Below, piece after piece: positions 7,705 to 16,823 of a DNA stretch of 43,131 nucleotides. The translations under genes and the position numbers were made by a program. Numbering within the stretch: the first letter of the stretch is position 1; the number at the start of each line of letters is the position of its first letter. The notes under the pieces were generated by a model. The model was not told where the DNA came from. It saw only the letters and a program-made list of their open reading frames with translations, and ran no database searches. Source of the DNA: an uncultured Pirellulaceae bacterium (GTDB lineage Bacteria > Planctomycetota > Planctomycetia > Pirellulales > Pirellulaceae); the NCBI GenBank assembly GCA_937928215.1, contig CALFWL010000041.1:1-43131 (forward strand), written 5' to 3'.

Positions 7705-8373
7705 TCAATGACGCGCATTGACGTTTGCCAACCTGACATGCAATTCCTTAGGGCAAACTAAACCGGATCGCTTCAGTAAATCGGTATACTGCTCGACCGT
7801 GTTCACATTTTCGAACGACGCCAACTCCGGATCAACGATTTTCAAGTCTTCGATTCGCACACAACGTGCCCCCAAAATCGCTTGCAGTGCAGACACTCGT
7901 CGACTGGCTCCCGAAGCATAAATCTCATCAATCTTCGAATGCATGGCCGTCTTGTAAATGGCCGTCATGCCGTAGACGCGACTGCCATCGATCGGCACAA
8001 CTGCGTCGTGATCATCGATTAATTCGACCAATTTCCGTATCAGCTGTGGGCAAAGCTTCGGCACGTCACAACTGGTCACAAACGCATGAGACACTTGATT
8101 TTCCAACGTCGCGAGCGCAGTACGAATGCCCTCCAACGGCCCAAGGCCCAGTCGTTCGTCATTGAGCAGTTGGACGTTGCTCGGAAGCGATGATGGAGGT
8201 CTTTCCCCATGGGCAGCGACGGCAACCACGATCTCCGCCACCTGGCTGACACTATCGACGACCGATTGCAGAAACGTTTTTCCATCAAACCAGAGTTCGT
8301 GCTTGGGGAACTTCATGCGACTGCTTTGTCCCCCGCACAGAATCACCGCACCCAGACCCGCAACGGGGGTCAT
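7705..8373 (-). CDS. mobA: MobA-like molybdenum cofactor guanylyltransferase
   Basis: A 222-residue NTP-transferase of the MobA type, which attaches GMP to molybdopterin to form the guanine dinucleotide cofactor. The nucleotide-binding signature LCGGQSSRMKFPK is at residues 12-24, followed by SCDVP near 100 (metal-binding Asp) and ENVNTVEQY near the C-terminus, where the family has NxNTPxD. The start at 8373 is preferred because a GGAA lies just upstream and the homologous part begins here; an ATG at 8412 would add 13 residues and overlap the divergent FhcC gene. The sequence is also compatible with a related MobA-like transferase for another nucleotide. The molybdoenzyme it serves is not in the window, although a TorD-like chaperone is encoded at 38,885. 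Confidence 0.82.
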   Translation of the reverse strand: MTPVAGLGAVILCGGQSSRMKFPKHELWFDGKTFLQSVVDSVSQVAEIVVAVAAHGERPPSSLPSNVQLLNDERLGLGPLEGIRTALATLENQVSHAFVTSCDVPKLCPQLIRKLVELIDDHDAVVPIDGSRVYGMTAIYKTAMHSKIDEIYASGASRRVSALQAILGARCVRIEDLKIVDPELASFENVNTVEQYTDLLKRSGLVCPKELHVRLANVNARH

Positions 8374-8395
8374 TTCAGATTCCGAATTTGTTAAA

Positions 8396-9346
8396 ATGCT
8401 CTGTTCTTCCATTCAGCAACTGGCGGTCATTCCCGCGAACGTGACTTTGGAGTACGGTGGGTTTTTCGACCGCCAATTTTTGTTTTCGCATGGGCATCTT
8501 ATGGCTCTGGTATTGAACCAACAAGTCGACACCACTTTACCGATCGAAGTTCTAGGTATCACCCCCGATCGACTGGTTGGCCAGTCAATTTCCAACATCA
8601 AGCAACTGCCAATTGGATTTGGCAATCGTGATGTCAAGCTTAGCGAAATCTTCGATGTCTCGGGGGCGATACAAAACACGGATAACGACACGCCAACCAT
8701 CCGTTGGACGGGAAACCTGACCAGCGTCCACAGGCTGGGCTCCAAGATGAAATCCGGTCTCATGGTGGTGGAATCATCGGCCGGTCGGCACGTAGGAAGT
8801 CAGATGTCAGGAGGCACGATCAAGGTAATGGGGGACGTGTCGGACCATGCTGGAGCCGAAATGACGGGCGGGACGATCCGTATTGCCGGGAACGCAGGCA
8901 ACTTGGTCGGAGCGAATTACCCGGGTTCAAAATACGGCATGAATCGTGGTGAAATTTTTATCTCCGGGCAGGTGGGCAAAGGTACGGGGCAGCGGATGCG
9001 ACGAGGCACGATTGTCGTCGGAAGCAATTGCGGAAACCTGACCGGCTGGGACATGCTGGCCGGAACCATTCTGGTATTTGGGCGTTGCGAAGGTGATGTC
9101 GGCGTCAACATGAGCCGAGGGACGATCATCCTGGCAAACTCAAATCAATCCGGTTCGTTGCTGCCACCAACCTTCAAGTCGGGGGCAAAAGGTACCGTAC
9201 CTGTCTTTCGCCTAATAGCAAATTGGCTCCAACGCGTCGCGCCGGAATTCGATGCAAACCGCTTGACCGAAAACCAGTTCACTCAATATCACGGTGACGC
9301 CCTGCAACAGTCCCGCGGCGAGTTGTTTGTCGCGGCCAGCAAGTAA
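8396..9346 (+). CDS. fhcC: Formylmethanofuran dehydrogenase subunit C-like protein (FhcC/FwdC)
   Basis: A 316-residue protein with a right-handed beta-helix built from repeats of the form G-x-x-M-x-x-G-x-I-x-[VI]-x-G-x-x-G, for example SQMSGGTIKVMGDV, AEMTGGTIRIAGNAG, MNRGEIFISGQVG, QRMRRGTIVVG and VNMSRGTIIL. This pattern is that of FwdC/FmdC and of the C-terminal domain of glutamate synthase. In planctomycetes and methylotrophs the homologue FhcC is part of the formyltransferase/hydrolase complex of tetrahydromethanopterin-linked C1 transfer. The longer frame starting at 8126 is antisense to mobA, so I place the start at the ATG at 8396. The other Fhc subunits are not in the window. A GC-rich hairpin directly follows the stop. 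Confidence 0.85.
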   Translation: MLCSSIQQLAVIPANVTLEYGGFFDRQFLFSHGHLMALVLNQQVDTTLPIEVLGITPDRLVGQSISNIKQLPIGFGNRDVKLSEIFDVSGAIQNTDNDTPTIRWTGNLTSVHRLGSKMKSGLMVVESSAGRHVGSQMSGGTIKVMGDVSDHAGAEMTGGTIRIAGNAGNLVGANYPGSKYGMNRGEIFISGQVGKGTGQRMRRGTIVVGSNCGNLTGWDMLAGTILVFGRCEGDVGVNMSRGTIILANSNQSGSLLPPTFKSGAKGTVPVFRLIANWLQRVAPEFDANRLTENQFTQYHGDALQQSRGELFVAASK

Positions 9347-9363
9347 CACCGGCCGAGCCGGTG
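9347..9363 (+). terminator. GC-rich hairpin after fhcC
   Basis: A perfect 7-base-pair inverted repeat, CACCGGC and GCCGGTG with a three-base loop, begins immediately after the TAA of fhcC. It is followed by GTTTGTG, a weak T-tract. Its location at the stop codon and before a convergent gene supports a terminator role. Confidence 0.55.
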
Positions 9364-9407
9364 GTTTGTGGGAATTCAACAAGGACCGAACGGTTGATTA
9401 AAGTCGT

Positions 9408-9424
9408 CTTTCGCCCCGCGAAAG
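9408..9424. terminator. Second hairpin in the convergent fhcC/DUF1571 gap
   Basis: A perfect inverted repeat, CTTTCGC and GCGAAAG around CCC, in the region between two converging genes. It may help end transcription from either side. There is no T-run directly after it, so this is tentative. Confidence 0.3.
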
Positions 9425-9495
9425 CAACGTTTGACCCCGCATTTGACGCAACTTCGTGGCCCGAAAGGCCAAGCTTATTTGTCGCACGCTCTTAA

Positions 9496-9523
9496 GTGAC
9501 AAAGCAACGGTGACAAAGCAACG
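9496..9523 (+). repeat. Perfect 14-base tandem duplication
   Basis: The unit GTGACAAAGCAACG occurs twice back to back (9496-9509 and 9510-9523). A shorter related copy, AAAGCAACG, lies at 9421-9429. This looks like a recent slippage duplication in the intergenic gap downstream of fhcC. Confidence 0.8.
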
Positions 9524-9567
9524 CGACCACCTGAACGGTTCGACTCGCCACGCTCGCATGGTTTGCT

Positions 9568-10674
9568 CTACCAACTTGGATAGCGATACGCGGGATTGTC
9601 TGGATCGAAGTCACGATCTTTCAAACCCACGTTCAAGTTCATGTCGGTATAGTAAAATTTTTCCATCAAGGGCGGTGGGTCGTCCCGATTTATGGGCCAA
9701 CTGTAGCCTTCGTATCCAATCGGAATTTTTCGCTCATTGTCCACGTAGATCTTCGCGTGGTGAAACTGGAACGTTTCCTTTTCCTGTTCGTGCTTGATCT
9801 CGATCAGAGTGCAAACTCTTCCTTCAACTTTTACACCCTGCGTCACGATGACCTGACAATCCTCATCATCCCGATCGCAACAACCGATCTCATACATTTT
9901 TTCGATCAGGTTGCGAAAACCGATGTCCCAGATCGGGTACCGACTGCCACGCATCGCAATCGGACCATCAGGAGCGATATGCATTCGCTTGAGTCGCAGA
10001 AAACCGGAAGCGGCATGAGCAACCAGTTTGCCGTCATTTGCTCCCTCGACCCAAATGACCTCCTGCCCCGCCAGCGAACGCGGAGAAAGAAAATCCAAGT
10101 ACACCGAAAACGGTTTCTGATCGCCATCCTTTTCGATCGCATGCCGAATCTTGGCCCTCATTCGCCGCTCTTTATCAAGCCGGTCGTCTATGAAAACTTG
10201 GCTGGTGATCACGCACTCGTAATCAACGATCCGTTCGTCAATTTCTTCTATCGAAAGTCTGGCCACTGCTAACACCGGATCGAGAGGGTGTTCGGCATTG
10301 TCCACCAGCGACTGACTGATCAAGTCAGCGAGTTCAACGGGACGTTGAGGAATTTCTTCGCCTGAGCCAGTTTGGGTCGGGTCAGATTGAGCGTTACCAG
10401 TTCCAGGTGTCGCAACTTCCAAGGCGGACGGAGTGATAGGTTCGGGATCAGCAGCAGCGTCCTCGATACGAACTGTATGACTTTCGACCGCATCTTCTGG
10501 ATGTTTCTGCATGAACCAAATCAGCAAAACACCACCCAGCAGTGAAAGCGACAGCGCCAAAATCACTCGTCGCCGTGAGATTCGGCGTTTCCTTGCCTGG
10601 GCAACCAAGTCGACCGGATTGCCACTCGTCCCAGCAGGATTTTCAGGTATTGATCTATCGTCTGGTCGATTCAT
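9568..10674 (-). CDS. DUF1571 membrane-anchored periplasmic protein
   Basis: A 368-residue protein with a basic N-terminus (RKRRISRRRV), one hydrophobic segment near residues 38-54 (VILALSLSLLGGVLLIWF) and no clear cleavage site. It is probably an inner-membrane protein with a single N-terminal anchor and a periplasmic body. After a proline/threonine-rich linker the body contains lines typical of DUF1571, a family abundant in planctomycetes: VDYECVITSQ, FSVYLDFLSPRSLAGQEVIWVEG, NDGKLVAHAASG and AMRGSRYPIWDIGFRNLIEK. The function of DUF1571 is not known; the fold may resemble lipoprotein-carrier-like beta sheets, which is my inference. The ATG start lacks a good ribosome binding site. A 217-base gap separates it from the small gene upstream. 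Confidence 0.85.
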   Translation of the reverse strand: MNRPDDRSIPENPAGTSGNPVDLVAQARKRRISRRRVILALSLSLLGGVLLIWFMQKHPEDAVESHTVRIEDAAADPEPITPSALEVATPGTGNAQSDPTQTGSGEEIPQRPVELADLISQSLVDNAEHPLDPVLAVARLSIEEIDERIVDYECVITSQVFIDDRLDKERRMRAKIRHAIEKDGDQKPFSVYLDFLSPRSLAGQEVIWVEGANDGKLVAHAASGFLRLKRMHIAPDGPIAMRGSRYPIWDIGFRNLIEKMYEIGCCDRDDEDCQVIVTQGVKVEGRVCTLIEIKHEQEKETFQFHHAKIYVDNERKIPIGYEGYSWPINRDDPPPLMEKFYYTDMNLNVGLKDRDFDPDNPAYRYPSW

Positions 10675-10891
10675 GAAAAAACTGCGTTTACTGCGATTGA
10701 AATTCTGGAGCCATGTCCAACGGAAATCCTTGATTTAGGCACCCGTCCATAAGTTTTAGTTTGCTTGCATCAAGATTACAGATGACGAGAGAATAGGCGG
10801 TTGTTCTTTCTCAGGTCATGTCAAGTTGTCTTATTGCGAGTGCTTCGTTTTTGGATGATTCAGCATGTTCAATGGCAAGTTTGCGTCGCAT

Positions 10892-11374
10892 CTACCTTGC
10901 CGCAAACTGCTCGGCATACTGTAGCACCCACGCGTCGATGCGTTTCTCAAAATCGGCTTGGACGGATTCGAGCACGTCTTCAAAGTGATTCCAGTTGAAC
11001 ATTTCCTTGTCGCGAATGGTTCCCTTGCCAGCAATGTTCACCACGTTGAACTCATTCTGAGGACGTACCGTCAGCTCGATTCGACTGAAGAATGAACCTG
11101 CTTTTCCATCAGGTCCTCTCTGAAGATCGTTTCTCGATACCGCACCGCCCCAGCCCCGACTCCCGTAAATGGTTTCATAGTCGAAGCCGGGAAAATGATT
11201 CGCCAACCGTCGCAAACATTGCTCAATGTGCTCGGAAAGATGCAGTCGGAACGCGGTATGAGCGCTGCGAATCTCTTCCGCCGTCAGAGCTTCTCGTTTG
11301 GCCGTCGCGGCGCGAGTTTGACTGCGTTGCTGCCCTCGCTCGATTGCCTTTTCAAGTTCGTCGTCAAAATCCAT
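10892..11374 (-). CDS. Conserved hypothetical protein (160 residues)
   Basis: A 160-residue soluble protein beginning MDFDDELEKAIERGQQRS. The open frame continues upstream to 11758, but that part is antisense-like translation of the tex 3' end and has no coding character, so the ATG at 11374 is chosen. The N-terminal third is a charged helix, and the rest is mixed, with a line SFFSRIELTVRPQNEFNVVNIAGKG-type beta segment and a C-terminal helical part ending in AEQFAAR. I do not recognise a domain. It lies 82 bases downstream of tex on the same strand and may be co-transcribed with it. Confidence 0.7.
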   Translation of the reverse strand: MDFDDELEKAIERGQQRSQTRAATAKREALTAEEIRSAHTAFRLHLSEHIEQCLRRLANHFPGFDYETIYGSRGWGGAVSRNDLQRGPDGKAGSFFSRIELTVRPQNEFNVVNIAGKGTIRDKEMFNWNHFEDVLESVQADFEKRIDAWVLQYAEQFAAR

Positions 11375-11456
11375 GTTCGTATTGAGCGTCAGTCGATGTT
11401 CGTGTTGAGTTTCGCAAACGAGGAGGAGCCCGTAGCCGTGCACCGAAAGCAGCGGC

Positions 11457-14400
11457 CTAATCATTATCCTTTGTTTCGGGCTTTTTGTCTGCTTCAGGCT
11501 TCTTCGAAACAAATTGAGCCAAGTCGGAAAAAGACCGCATCGGCTCCTTCCCCTTGAGCATGTTGTCGGTGATCGGCTTGACGGGCTTGGGAGGAGCCTT
11601 GCGCCGAGTGCTGCTAAACCGCTGCTGCCGACTTCGACTGCCACGGCTGTCGTCGCGTTTCCCGCCATTACGTTTTCTGTCATCCCGCTTACCATGGTCC
11701 CGCTTGCCGCGTTGCCCATCCGAGTTTCCGGCTCTGCCACGAGACTCGCCTCCGCCACGGTTGGGCTTCTTCGAACCCGGGCGGATTGCGGTCAGCTTCA
11801 CGCGTCGACGATCCGAGTCGACTTCCGAAACCCAGACCCGCAAAACCTGCCCGATGGAATAATGATCGTGAGGATCGCGGACGAAACTGTGCGATAACTG
11901 GCTGACGTGGACGAGACAACTTTCACCCAGCCCAATATCCACGAACACTCCAAAATCGACCACATTGACGACCTGAGCATCTAGCTGCATTTCCGGTTTC
12001 AAGTCATCCGACTTGATGATGCCGCTGCGAAATGCTGGCCGACTGAGCCGATCGCGGGGATCCCAATCGGGCTTTTTCAATGCCAGAATAATATCCTTGA
12101 CCAACAGCTCACCCGTCGAAAACTCGGTCGCCAACGGCTGAATCTCCAGCTGATTCAAACGAGCCACCGCATCTCGTCGCGCGGCTGCTGCTTCAGGCGA
12201 AATGCGAGGCGGAGCCAATCGTTTCTCGGCTTTCGCAACACCCGTCTGCTCTGGTTCCTTCCGAGCGTCTTCCGCTTTGTTCGATTCTGATGGAGATTCG
12301 GCAACCGTTTTCTTTGATAAACTGGCGTCGCTATCCGGATTCGCATCCGAGTTGCCGACGACAATCGCAGTGGCGTCCGCCTGTGGCACCAAGTCTGGCG
12401 TTGGCGCCAGTTGCTCAGTGCTGGAATCAACCGCCAAGTCCTGCACGGCTTCGTTTGATGTGCCTGCTGTTTCTGATTTAGAGGGCACTTCCGCACTCTC
12501 AGACGTTGCGTCTCGATCGACCTGCCCACTTACGTTTGCGTCGACCGTGTTTAAGTCATCACCGTCCGCAATCGATGGCGTAACATCTAAAGGCGTGCCT
12601 GTGTCGAGCAATTCCGTTTTCGCATCCTCGACCGTTGGGAACAATTGATCGGCAGTCACACTTGCCTTTTGCATCAACTGTTGAGCGACCGGATAACTTT
12701 CGGGGTGAATCGCTGTCACATCAAGCGGCACGTCACCTTCATGGATCCGAAGAAATCCTGCGGCCTGTAGGAAAGTAGCGTCACCGAACCCGTTTACGTC
12801 TCGTAATTGCTGACGCGACTTGAAAGGGCCGTTTTGTTTGCGATGCTCGTAAATCCGTTGAGCTGTCAAAGCGTTCAGGCCGGACACGTACTTCAACAAA
12901 GCCGGGCTCGCAGAATTCACATTGACGCCAACCCGATTGACGCAAAACTGGACAACGTCATCAAGTGAATCCGTCAGATGCCGAGCTTTCACGTCATGTT
13001 GATACATTCCCACGCCGATGTTGGCCGGACTGATCTTCACCAATTCTGACAACGGATCCTGTAGTCGCCGCCCGATCGAAACCGCGCTGCGGATCGATGG
13101 CGAGACATCCGGTAATTCTTCTCGACCAATCTCACTGGTCGAGTAAATACTGGCCCCTGCCTCGTTCACGATCACGTAACGCACATCCGATTTGCCTTGG
13201 AGGTTCTGACTCAGGACATCAGACACCATTTGTTCGACGTGGCGACACGCGGTACCGTTTCCAATCGCAATCACATCCACCTGATGCTGCTGCAACCATT
13301 GGACGATCTTCTGACCGCTTTCCTCGATTCGCGTCTTGTTGCCAACCACGAACACGTGCCCTGAATCAATCAGGCTGCCACCCGCGTCCAGAACCGCAAC
13401 CGAGCAACCGCGTTTGAACCCAGGGTCAATTGCGAGGACTCGGCAATCACGAATCGGCGGTTGCAACAACAACGACCGAAGATTGTTGGCAAAGACATCA
13501 ACCGCATGAGTTTCAGCGGTCTCGGTCAGCTCGCGGCGAACTTCTCGTTCTAGGCTTGGCATCAGCACGCGACTGATGGTATCCGTTGCACAACGGCTCA
13601 AGAAATCTGCGAACGCGTGATTTTCGGGCACCAGAATTTTGATCGCGGCGGCATTCAATTGCTCCGAATCCGCTTCGACTCGGACCTTCAGCCGCCCTGA
13701 CCGTTCGCCTCGATTGATCGCTAGAATTCGATAGTGAGGGAATTGTTTCAGCGATTGGCGAAAATCCTGATAATCTTTGAATGGATCGTCGACTTTCTTT
13801 TTTTTCTTCTTCTTTTTCTTTTTCTTCTTCACGGGTGAGTCAACGCTCGACACTTTCGCAGCTGCCGAAGTCGCATCCGAAGCAGCGGCGAATAACCGAG
13901 AAACCTCCTCAACATCGTCCGGCTTTTTGCTCGTGTCGTTCGCTGGCTGAGTCTCTTTTGATTCGCTCGATTCGGCTGGCGATTCTGAAGACGTTTCTTC
14001 TGACTGAGTCGCAGCGGATGATTCGCTCGTGTTTTCGGGATCAAGTTCAGGGCTGGCCGACTTGGTTGCATCTTCAGTGGGCTCGTTTGAGTCAGCTTCT
14101 TTGTCGGATGTTGGTTCAGCAGCTGGTTCACCGGCTTCGTCTTGGGACACTTCGTTACCAGCCGACTGCGTTGTTACTTGCGTTGCTGCCTGCGCGACGT
14201 CGCCGTCTTCGCTGGCTTTGGCATCGTCACTTGGCTCGTCACTCGGGCTTGCTACGGTCGAATCAGCCGTCTCCGGTTCTGGAGCCGCGATCACTTGCGT
14301 ACAAACTTGCCCGGTCGCCCAAACAATTCGTCGCAACTCGCTGCGCAAATCACGATTTTCGCTAAACTTCTCGATCAGCAGATCCGACACGCCTTTGAAG

Positions 14401-14879
14401 ACGTCGTCCACCGAGTTGAGACCTTTGTCGACTCTGACAAATCGAGTTGCCAGTTCACTCAGATCTTCTGACACCGACGCGCCCGATAGAATGTCCTCTA
14501 CCAGCGGCTCCAACCCCTGCTGCCGCGCGGTCGCGGATCGAGTTTGCTTCCGCGACTTGAAGGGGCGATACAAATCTTCCAGCGTTCGACTGGAACCCGT
14601 CTTCTCGATTTGCGTTTTCAGTTCATCGGTCAGCTGGCCCTGAGATTCGATGGACTTGAGCACGAACGTTTTGCGGTCGGCGAGTGCTCGCAGTCGAGCC
14701 ACCTTCTGCTTGACAGCCAGAATCTGATTCTCATTCAGGCCCCCCGTTTCGTCCTTTCGGAAGCGAGTGATAAAGGGAATCGTATTCCCTTGATCAAGCA
14801 GTTCGACGGTCTGAGCAAGCTTTTCGGGTGGGAGCTTCAAATCCCGCGCTACGATCGCAAGGTCAATATTCATGGTCAT
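11457..14879 (-). CDS. tex: Tex-like S1 RNA-binding protein with large low-complexity insertions
   Basis: A Tex-family protein of about 1,140 residues; typical members have about 770. The order is the N-terminal Tex helical domain (residues 1-215, with PFITRFRKDETGGL near 34-47), an acidic Ser/Glu/Thr-rich insertion (about 220-345) and a run of 12 lysines (351-362). The YqgF-like RNase H fold follows (RVLAIDPGFKRG and later IGNGTACRHVEQ), then helix-hairpin-helix repeats (VNVNSASPALLKYVSGL, FKSRQQLRDVNGFG), a second acidic insertion, an S1 domain (VVDFGVFVDIGLGESCLVHVSQLSH) and a basic Arg/Gly/Lys tail. Tex proteins bind nucleic acid and affect transcription. The ATG at 14879 is preferred over one 75 bases upstream because Tex homology starts there; 14873 is also possible. 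Confidence 0.92.
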   Translation of the reverse strand: MTMNIDLAIVARDLKLPPEKLAQTVELLDQGNTIPFITRFRKDETGGLNENQILAVKQKVARLRALADRKTFVLKSIESQGQLTDELKTQIEKTGSSRTLEDLYRPFKSRKQTRSATARQQGLEPLVEDILSGASVSEDLSELATRFVRVDKGLNSVDDVFKGVSDLLIEKFSENRDLRSELRRIVWATGQVCTQVIAAPEPETADSTVASPSDEPSDDAKASEDGDVAQAATQVTTQSAGNEVSQDEAGEPAAEPTSDKEADSNEPTEDATKSASPELDPENTSESSAATQSEETSSESPAESSESKETQPANDTSKKPDDVEEVSRLFAAASDATSAAAKVSSVDSPVKKKKKKKKKKKKVDDPFKDYQDFRQSLKQFPHYRILAINRGERSGRLKVRVEADSEQLNAAAIKILVPENHAFADFLSRCATDTISRVLMPSLEREVRRELTETAETHAVDVFANNLRSLLLQPPIRDCRVLAIDPGFKRGCSVAVLDAGGSLIDSGHVFVVGNKTRIEESGQKIVQWLQQHQVDVIAIGNGTACRHVEQMVSDVLSQNLQGKSDVRYVIVNEAGASIYSTSEIGREELPDVSPSIRSAVSIGRRLQDPLSELVKISPANIGVGMYQHDVKARHLTDSLDDVVQFCVNRVGVNVNSASPALLKYVSGLNALTAQRIYEHRKQNGPFKSRQQLRDVNGFGDATFLQAAGFLRIHEGDVPLDVTAIHPESYPVAQQLMQKASVTADQLFPTVEDAKTELLDTGTPLDVTPSIADGDDLNTVDANVSGQVDRDATSESAEVPSKSETAGTSNEAVQDLAVDSSTEQLAPTPDLVPQADATAIVVGNSDANPDSDASLSKKTVAESPSESNKAEDARKEPEQTGVAKAEKRLAPPRISPEAAAARRDAVARLNQLEIQPLATEFSTGELLVKDIILALKKPDWDPRDRLSRPAFRSGIIKSDDLKPEMQLDAQVVNVVDFGVFVDIGLGESCLVHVSQLSHSFVRDPHDHYSIGQVLRVWVSEVDSDRRRVKLTAIRPGSKKPNRGGGESRGRAGNSDGQRGKRDHGKRDDRKRNGGKRDDSRGSRSRQQRFSSTRRKAPPKPVKPITDNMLKGKEPMRSFSDLAQFVSKKPEADKKPETKDND
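13794..13829 (-). repeat. Poly-lysine codon run inside tex
   Basis: Twelve consecutive AAA or AAG codons, giving an A-rich coding-strand tract of 36 bases. Such tracts can cause ribosomal or polymerase slippage. The frame is intact on both sides here. Confidence 0.85.
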
Positions 14880-15265
14880 CTGAATTGAGGGCGTTCCGAT
14901 CGAATTCGTTTGAGCTGACGTTTCGGTCTGTCTGACGTTTCCATCAGCGCGCACGTAATTCGACTTTCACCCCCAGGTTGGCATGGGAGGTCGTGAGTGT
15001 GGAAGAGAACGGATTTTATCACGTGCGAAATTGGTTTGAACAGGGCCGTTTTCGTTTGATTGCGTTTCATTCCGGATACAGCACAACTGACATAACCCGA
15101 CCATCGTGCCCAAACATTAGTCGGATGGGCGCGAATTGAACCACCCAGATTGATTGATTCATGTTTGTTTCACCGTGCAACCCACACTAAAGCGGACATT
15201 CGGACTCCCGGAAATCTGCCTTCGAACTTTTCAATTTTCTACACTTTCGTCCCGTCATTCCCGCC
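14880..15265. other. Divergent intergenic region between tex and flippase
   Basis: This stretch of 386 bases separates two divergent genes and presumably contains both promoters. I see no convincing RNA gene, inverted repeat or conserved short frame in it. Confidence 0.4.
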
Positions 15266-16807
15266 ATGTCAGTTGCTCAGCAGGATCCGCCGGCCCGAAT
15301 GGACAACGAAGCGGTGTCCAATCGTTCCGCCTCCGATCAATTGGAGCACCTGTCGGACTCAATTGCGTCAGGAGTCGTCTTTGCGCTGCTGCTGACCGTT
15401 GGCCAGCGGATTGTCGGCTTCATCCGAGGCATCTTGTTCTGTCGCATCATGACCGATCAGGAACTCGGACAATGGTCCATGCTGTGGAGCTTCCTGATGC
15501 TGCTGGCTCCGTTGGCGGTGCTCGGATTGCCAGGCTGTTTTGGACGTTACACCGAATACTACCGTCATCGGGGCCAACTGCGGACCTTCATTCAGCGAAT
15601 CGCTGCGGTCTCACTAGTGTTGACCTTGGCTCTGGTCGCCGTGATGGTCTCCGCGCCCGAGTGGATGTCGTGGCTGATCTTCCGCGACTCCGGCCATGTT
15701 GCCATCGTGTTGTCGCTGGCCGCGGCGTTGGTCGTCGTCTCGGCATCCAATTTCCTATCCAGCCTGATGGAATCACTGCGACAGGTGCGAGCCGTAACCG
15801 CGATGCGATTCATCACGGGCATCGCGTTTGCTGTTGTTGGCACGGCAATGATCACCTGCATGCAAGATCGCTCCGCCGCTGCCACACTTGCTTATGCGAT
15901 CAGTTGTCTGCTGGGATCAATTCCGGCAATCTGGTTTTTGTGCAAACACCGTAGCAGTATCGTCGACGAAACAAAGTCTGAACCACTTCAACATTCGACA
16001 ATGTGGAGAAAGATCGCACCGTTTGCGGCTTGGCTGTGGGCGTCCAACCTGTTCCACAATTTGTTCGAGGTGTCCGATCGCTACATGCTGATTCACTGGT
16101 CAGACACAGCGGCCGATCTGGCTCACGGTTTTGTCGGCCAATACCATAGCGGTCGAGTCGTGCCACTGTTGCTTGTCAGTGTTGCCGCCGTGATTGGCGG
16201 TTTGCTGATGCCTTACATGAGTGCTGCCTGGGAAAAAGGCGACCGCGACCTGACGTGTCGACAATCGAAATGGTCCATCAAGCTGCTTTCGCTGGCCTTC
16301 ACCGCCGGAGGGATCTTGGTGCTGTTTCTGGCCCCGGTTCTTTTCGAGGGCATCTTCCAAGGTAAGTACAACGACGGACTGGCGGTGCTGCCGATGACTC
16401 TTGTTTATTGTATCTGGTTCGCTCTGTTCACCGTCGCGCAGAACTATTTGTGGGTTGCCGAGCAAGGGAAATGGGCAGCGGTCGCCGTGGCGATTGGGCT
16501 GGGAACCAACATTGTTCTGAACATGTTGCTGATTCCAAAATATGGGCTCCAAGGAGCGGTCCTGGCAACCACGTTGGGTAACGCAGCCAACCTGATACTT
16601 GTTTATATCGGGAACCACCGGTTTGGTTGTCGCATCGATCTGGGAATCTGGTTGACGTCGCTGATGCCGCTGCTGTTACTTTTGCCGCTCGATGGCGCGA
16701 CGACGGGGTTCGCCCTGCTGATCATCGCGACCTTTGGAACAAACTGGTTTTTGAGCGCCGATGAGAAGCGTGACATGCTGGCGATGGCCGGAAGCCTCAG
16801 AAAGTAG
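15266..16807 (+). CDS. Polysaccharide flippase-like membrane protein (MOP/PST superfamily)
   Basis: A 513-residue integral membrane protein with about 13-14 hydrophobic segments, beginning after a 30-residue polar N-terminus. The first segments contain ASGVVFALLLTVGQRIVGFI and CRIMTDQELGQWSM, the pattern of Wzx-type oligosaccharide translocases, where a GQW/GxY turn follows helix 1. Family members flip lipid-linked oligosaccharide units across the inner membrane. The ATG at 15266 is in the middle of the divergent gap from tex and no strong ribosome binding site is visible. No glycosyltransferases flank it, so its substrate pathway is not shown here. It converges on the kinase-like gene with a 16-base gap and no hairpin. 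Confidence 0.85.
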   Translation: MSVAQQDPPARMDNEAVSNRSASDQLEHLSDSIASGVVFALLLTVGQRIVGFIRGILFCRIMTDQELGQWSMLWSFLMLLAPLAVLGLPGCFGRYTEYYRHRGQLRTFIQRIAAVSLVLTLALVAVMVSAPEWMSWLIFRDSGHVAIVLSLAAALVVVSASNFLSSLMESLRQVRAVTAMRFITGIAFAVVGTAMITCMQDRSAAATLAYAISCLLGSIPAIWFLCKHRSSIVDETKSEPLQHSTMWRKIAPFAAWLWASNLFHNLFEVSDRYMLIHWSDTAADLAHGFVGQYHSGRVVPLLLVSVAAVIGGLLMPYMSAAWEKGDRDLTCRQSKWSIKLLSLAFTAGGILVLFLAPVLFEGIFQGKYNDGLAVLPMTLVYCIWFALFTVAQNYLWVAEQGKWAAVAVAIGLGTNIVLNMLLIPKYGLQGAVLATTLGNAANLILVYIGNHRFGCRIDLGIWLTSLMPLLLLLPLDGATTGFALLIIATFGTNWFLSADEKRDMLAMAGSLRK

Positions 16808-16823
16808 ACTTTCAGCGCGGCAA

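Noticed and set aside
8126-8395. N-terminal extension of the FhcC-like protein
   Set aside because: The extension is antisense to mobA and not part of the beta-helix family. The ATG at 8396 is a better start.
11375-11758. N-terminal extension of the 160-residue protein upstream of 11374
   Set aside because: It overlaps the 3' end of tex in another frame, and its composition reflects the Arg/Gly-rich tex tail.
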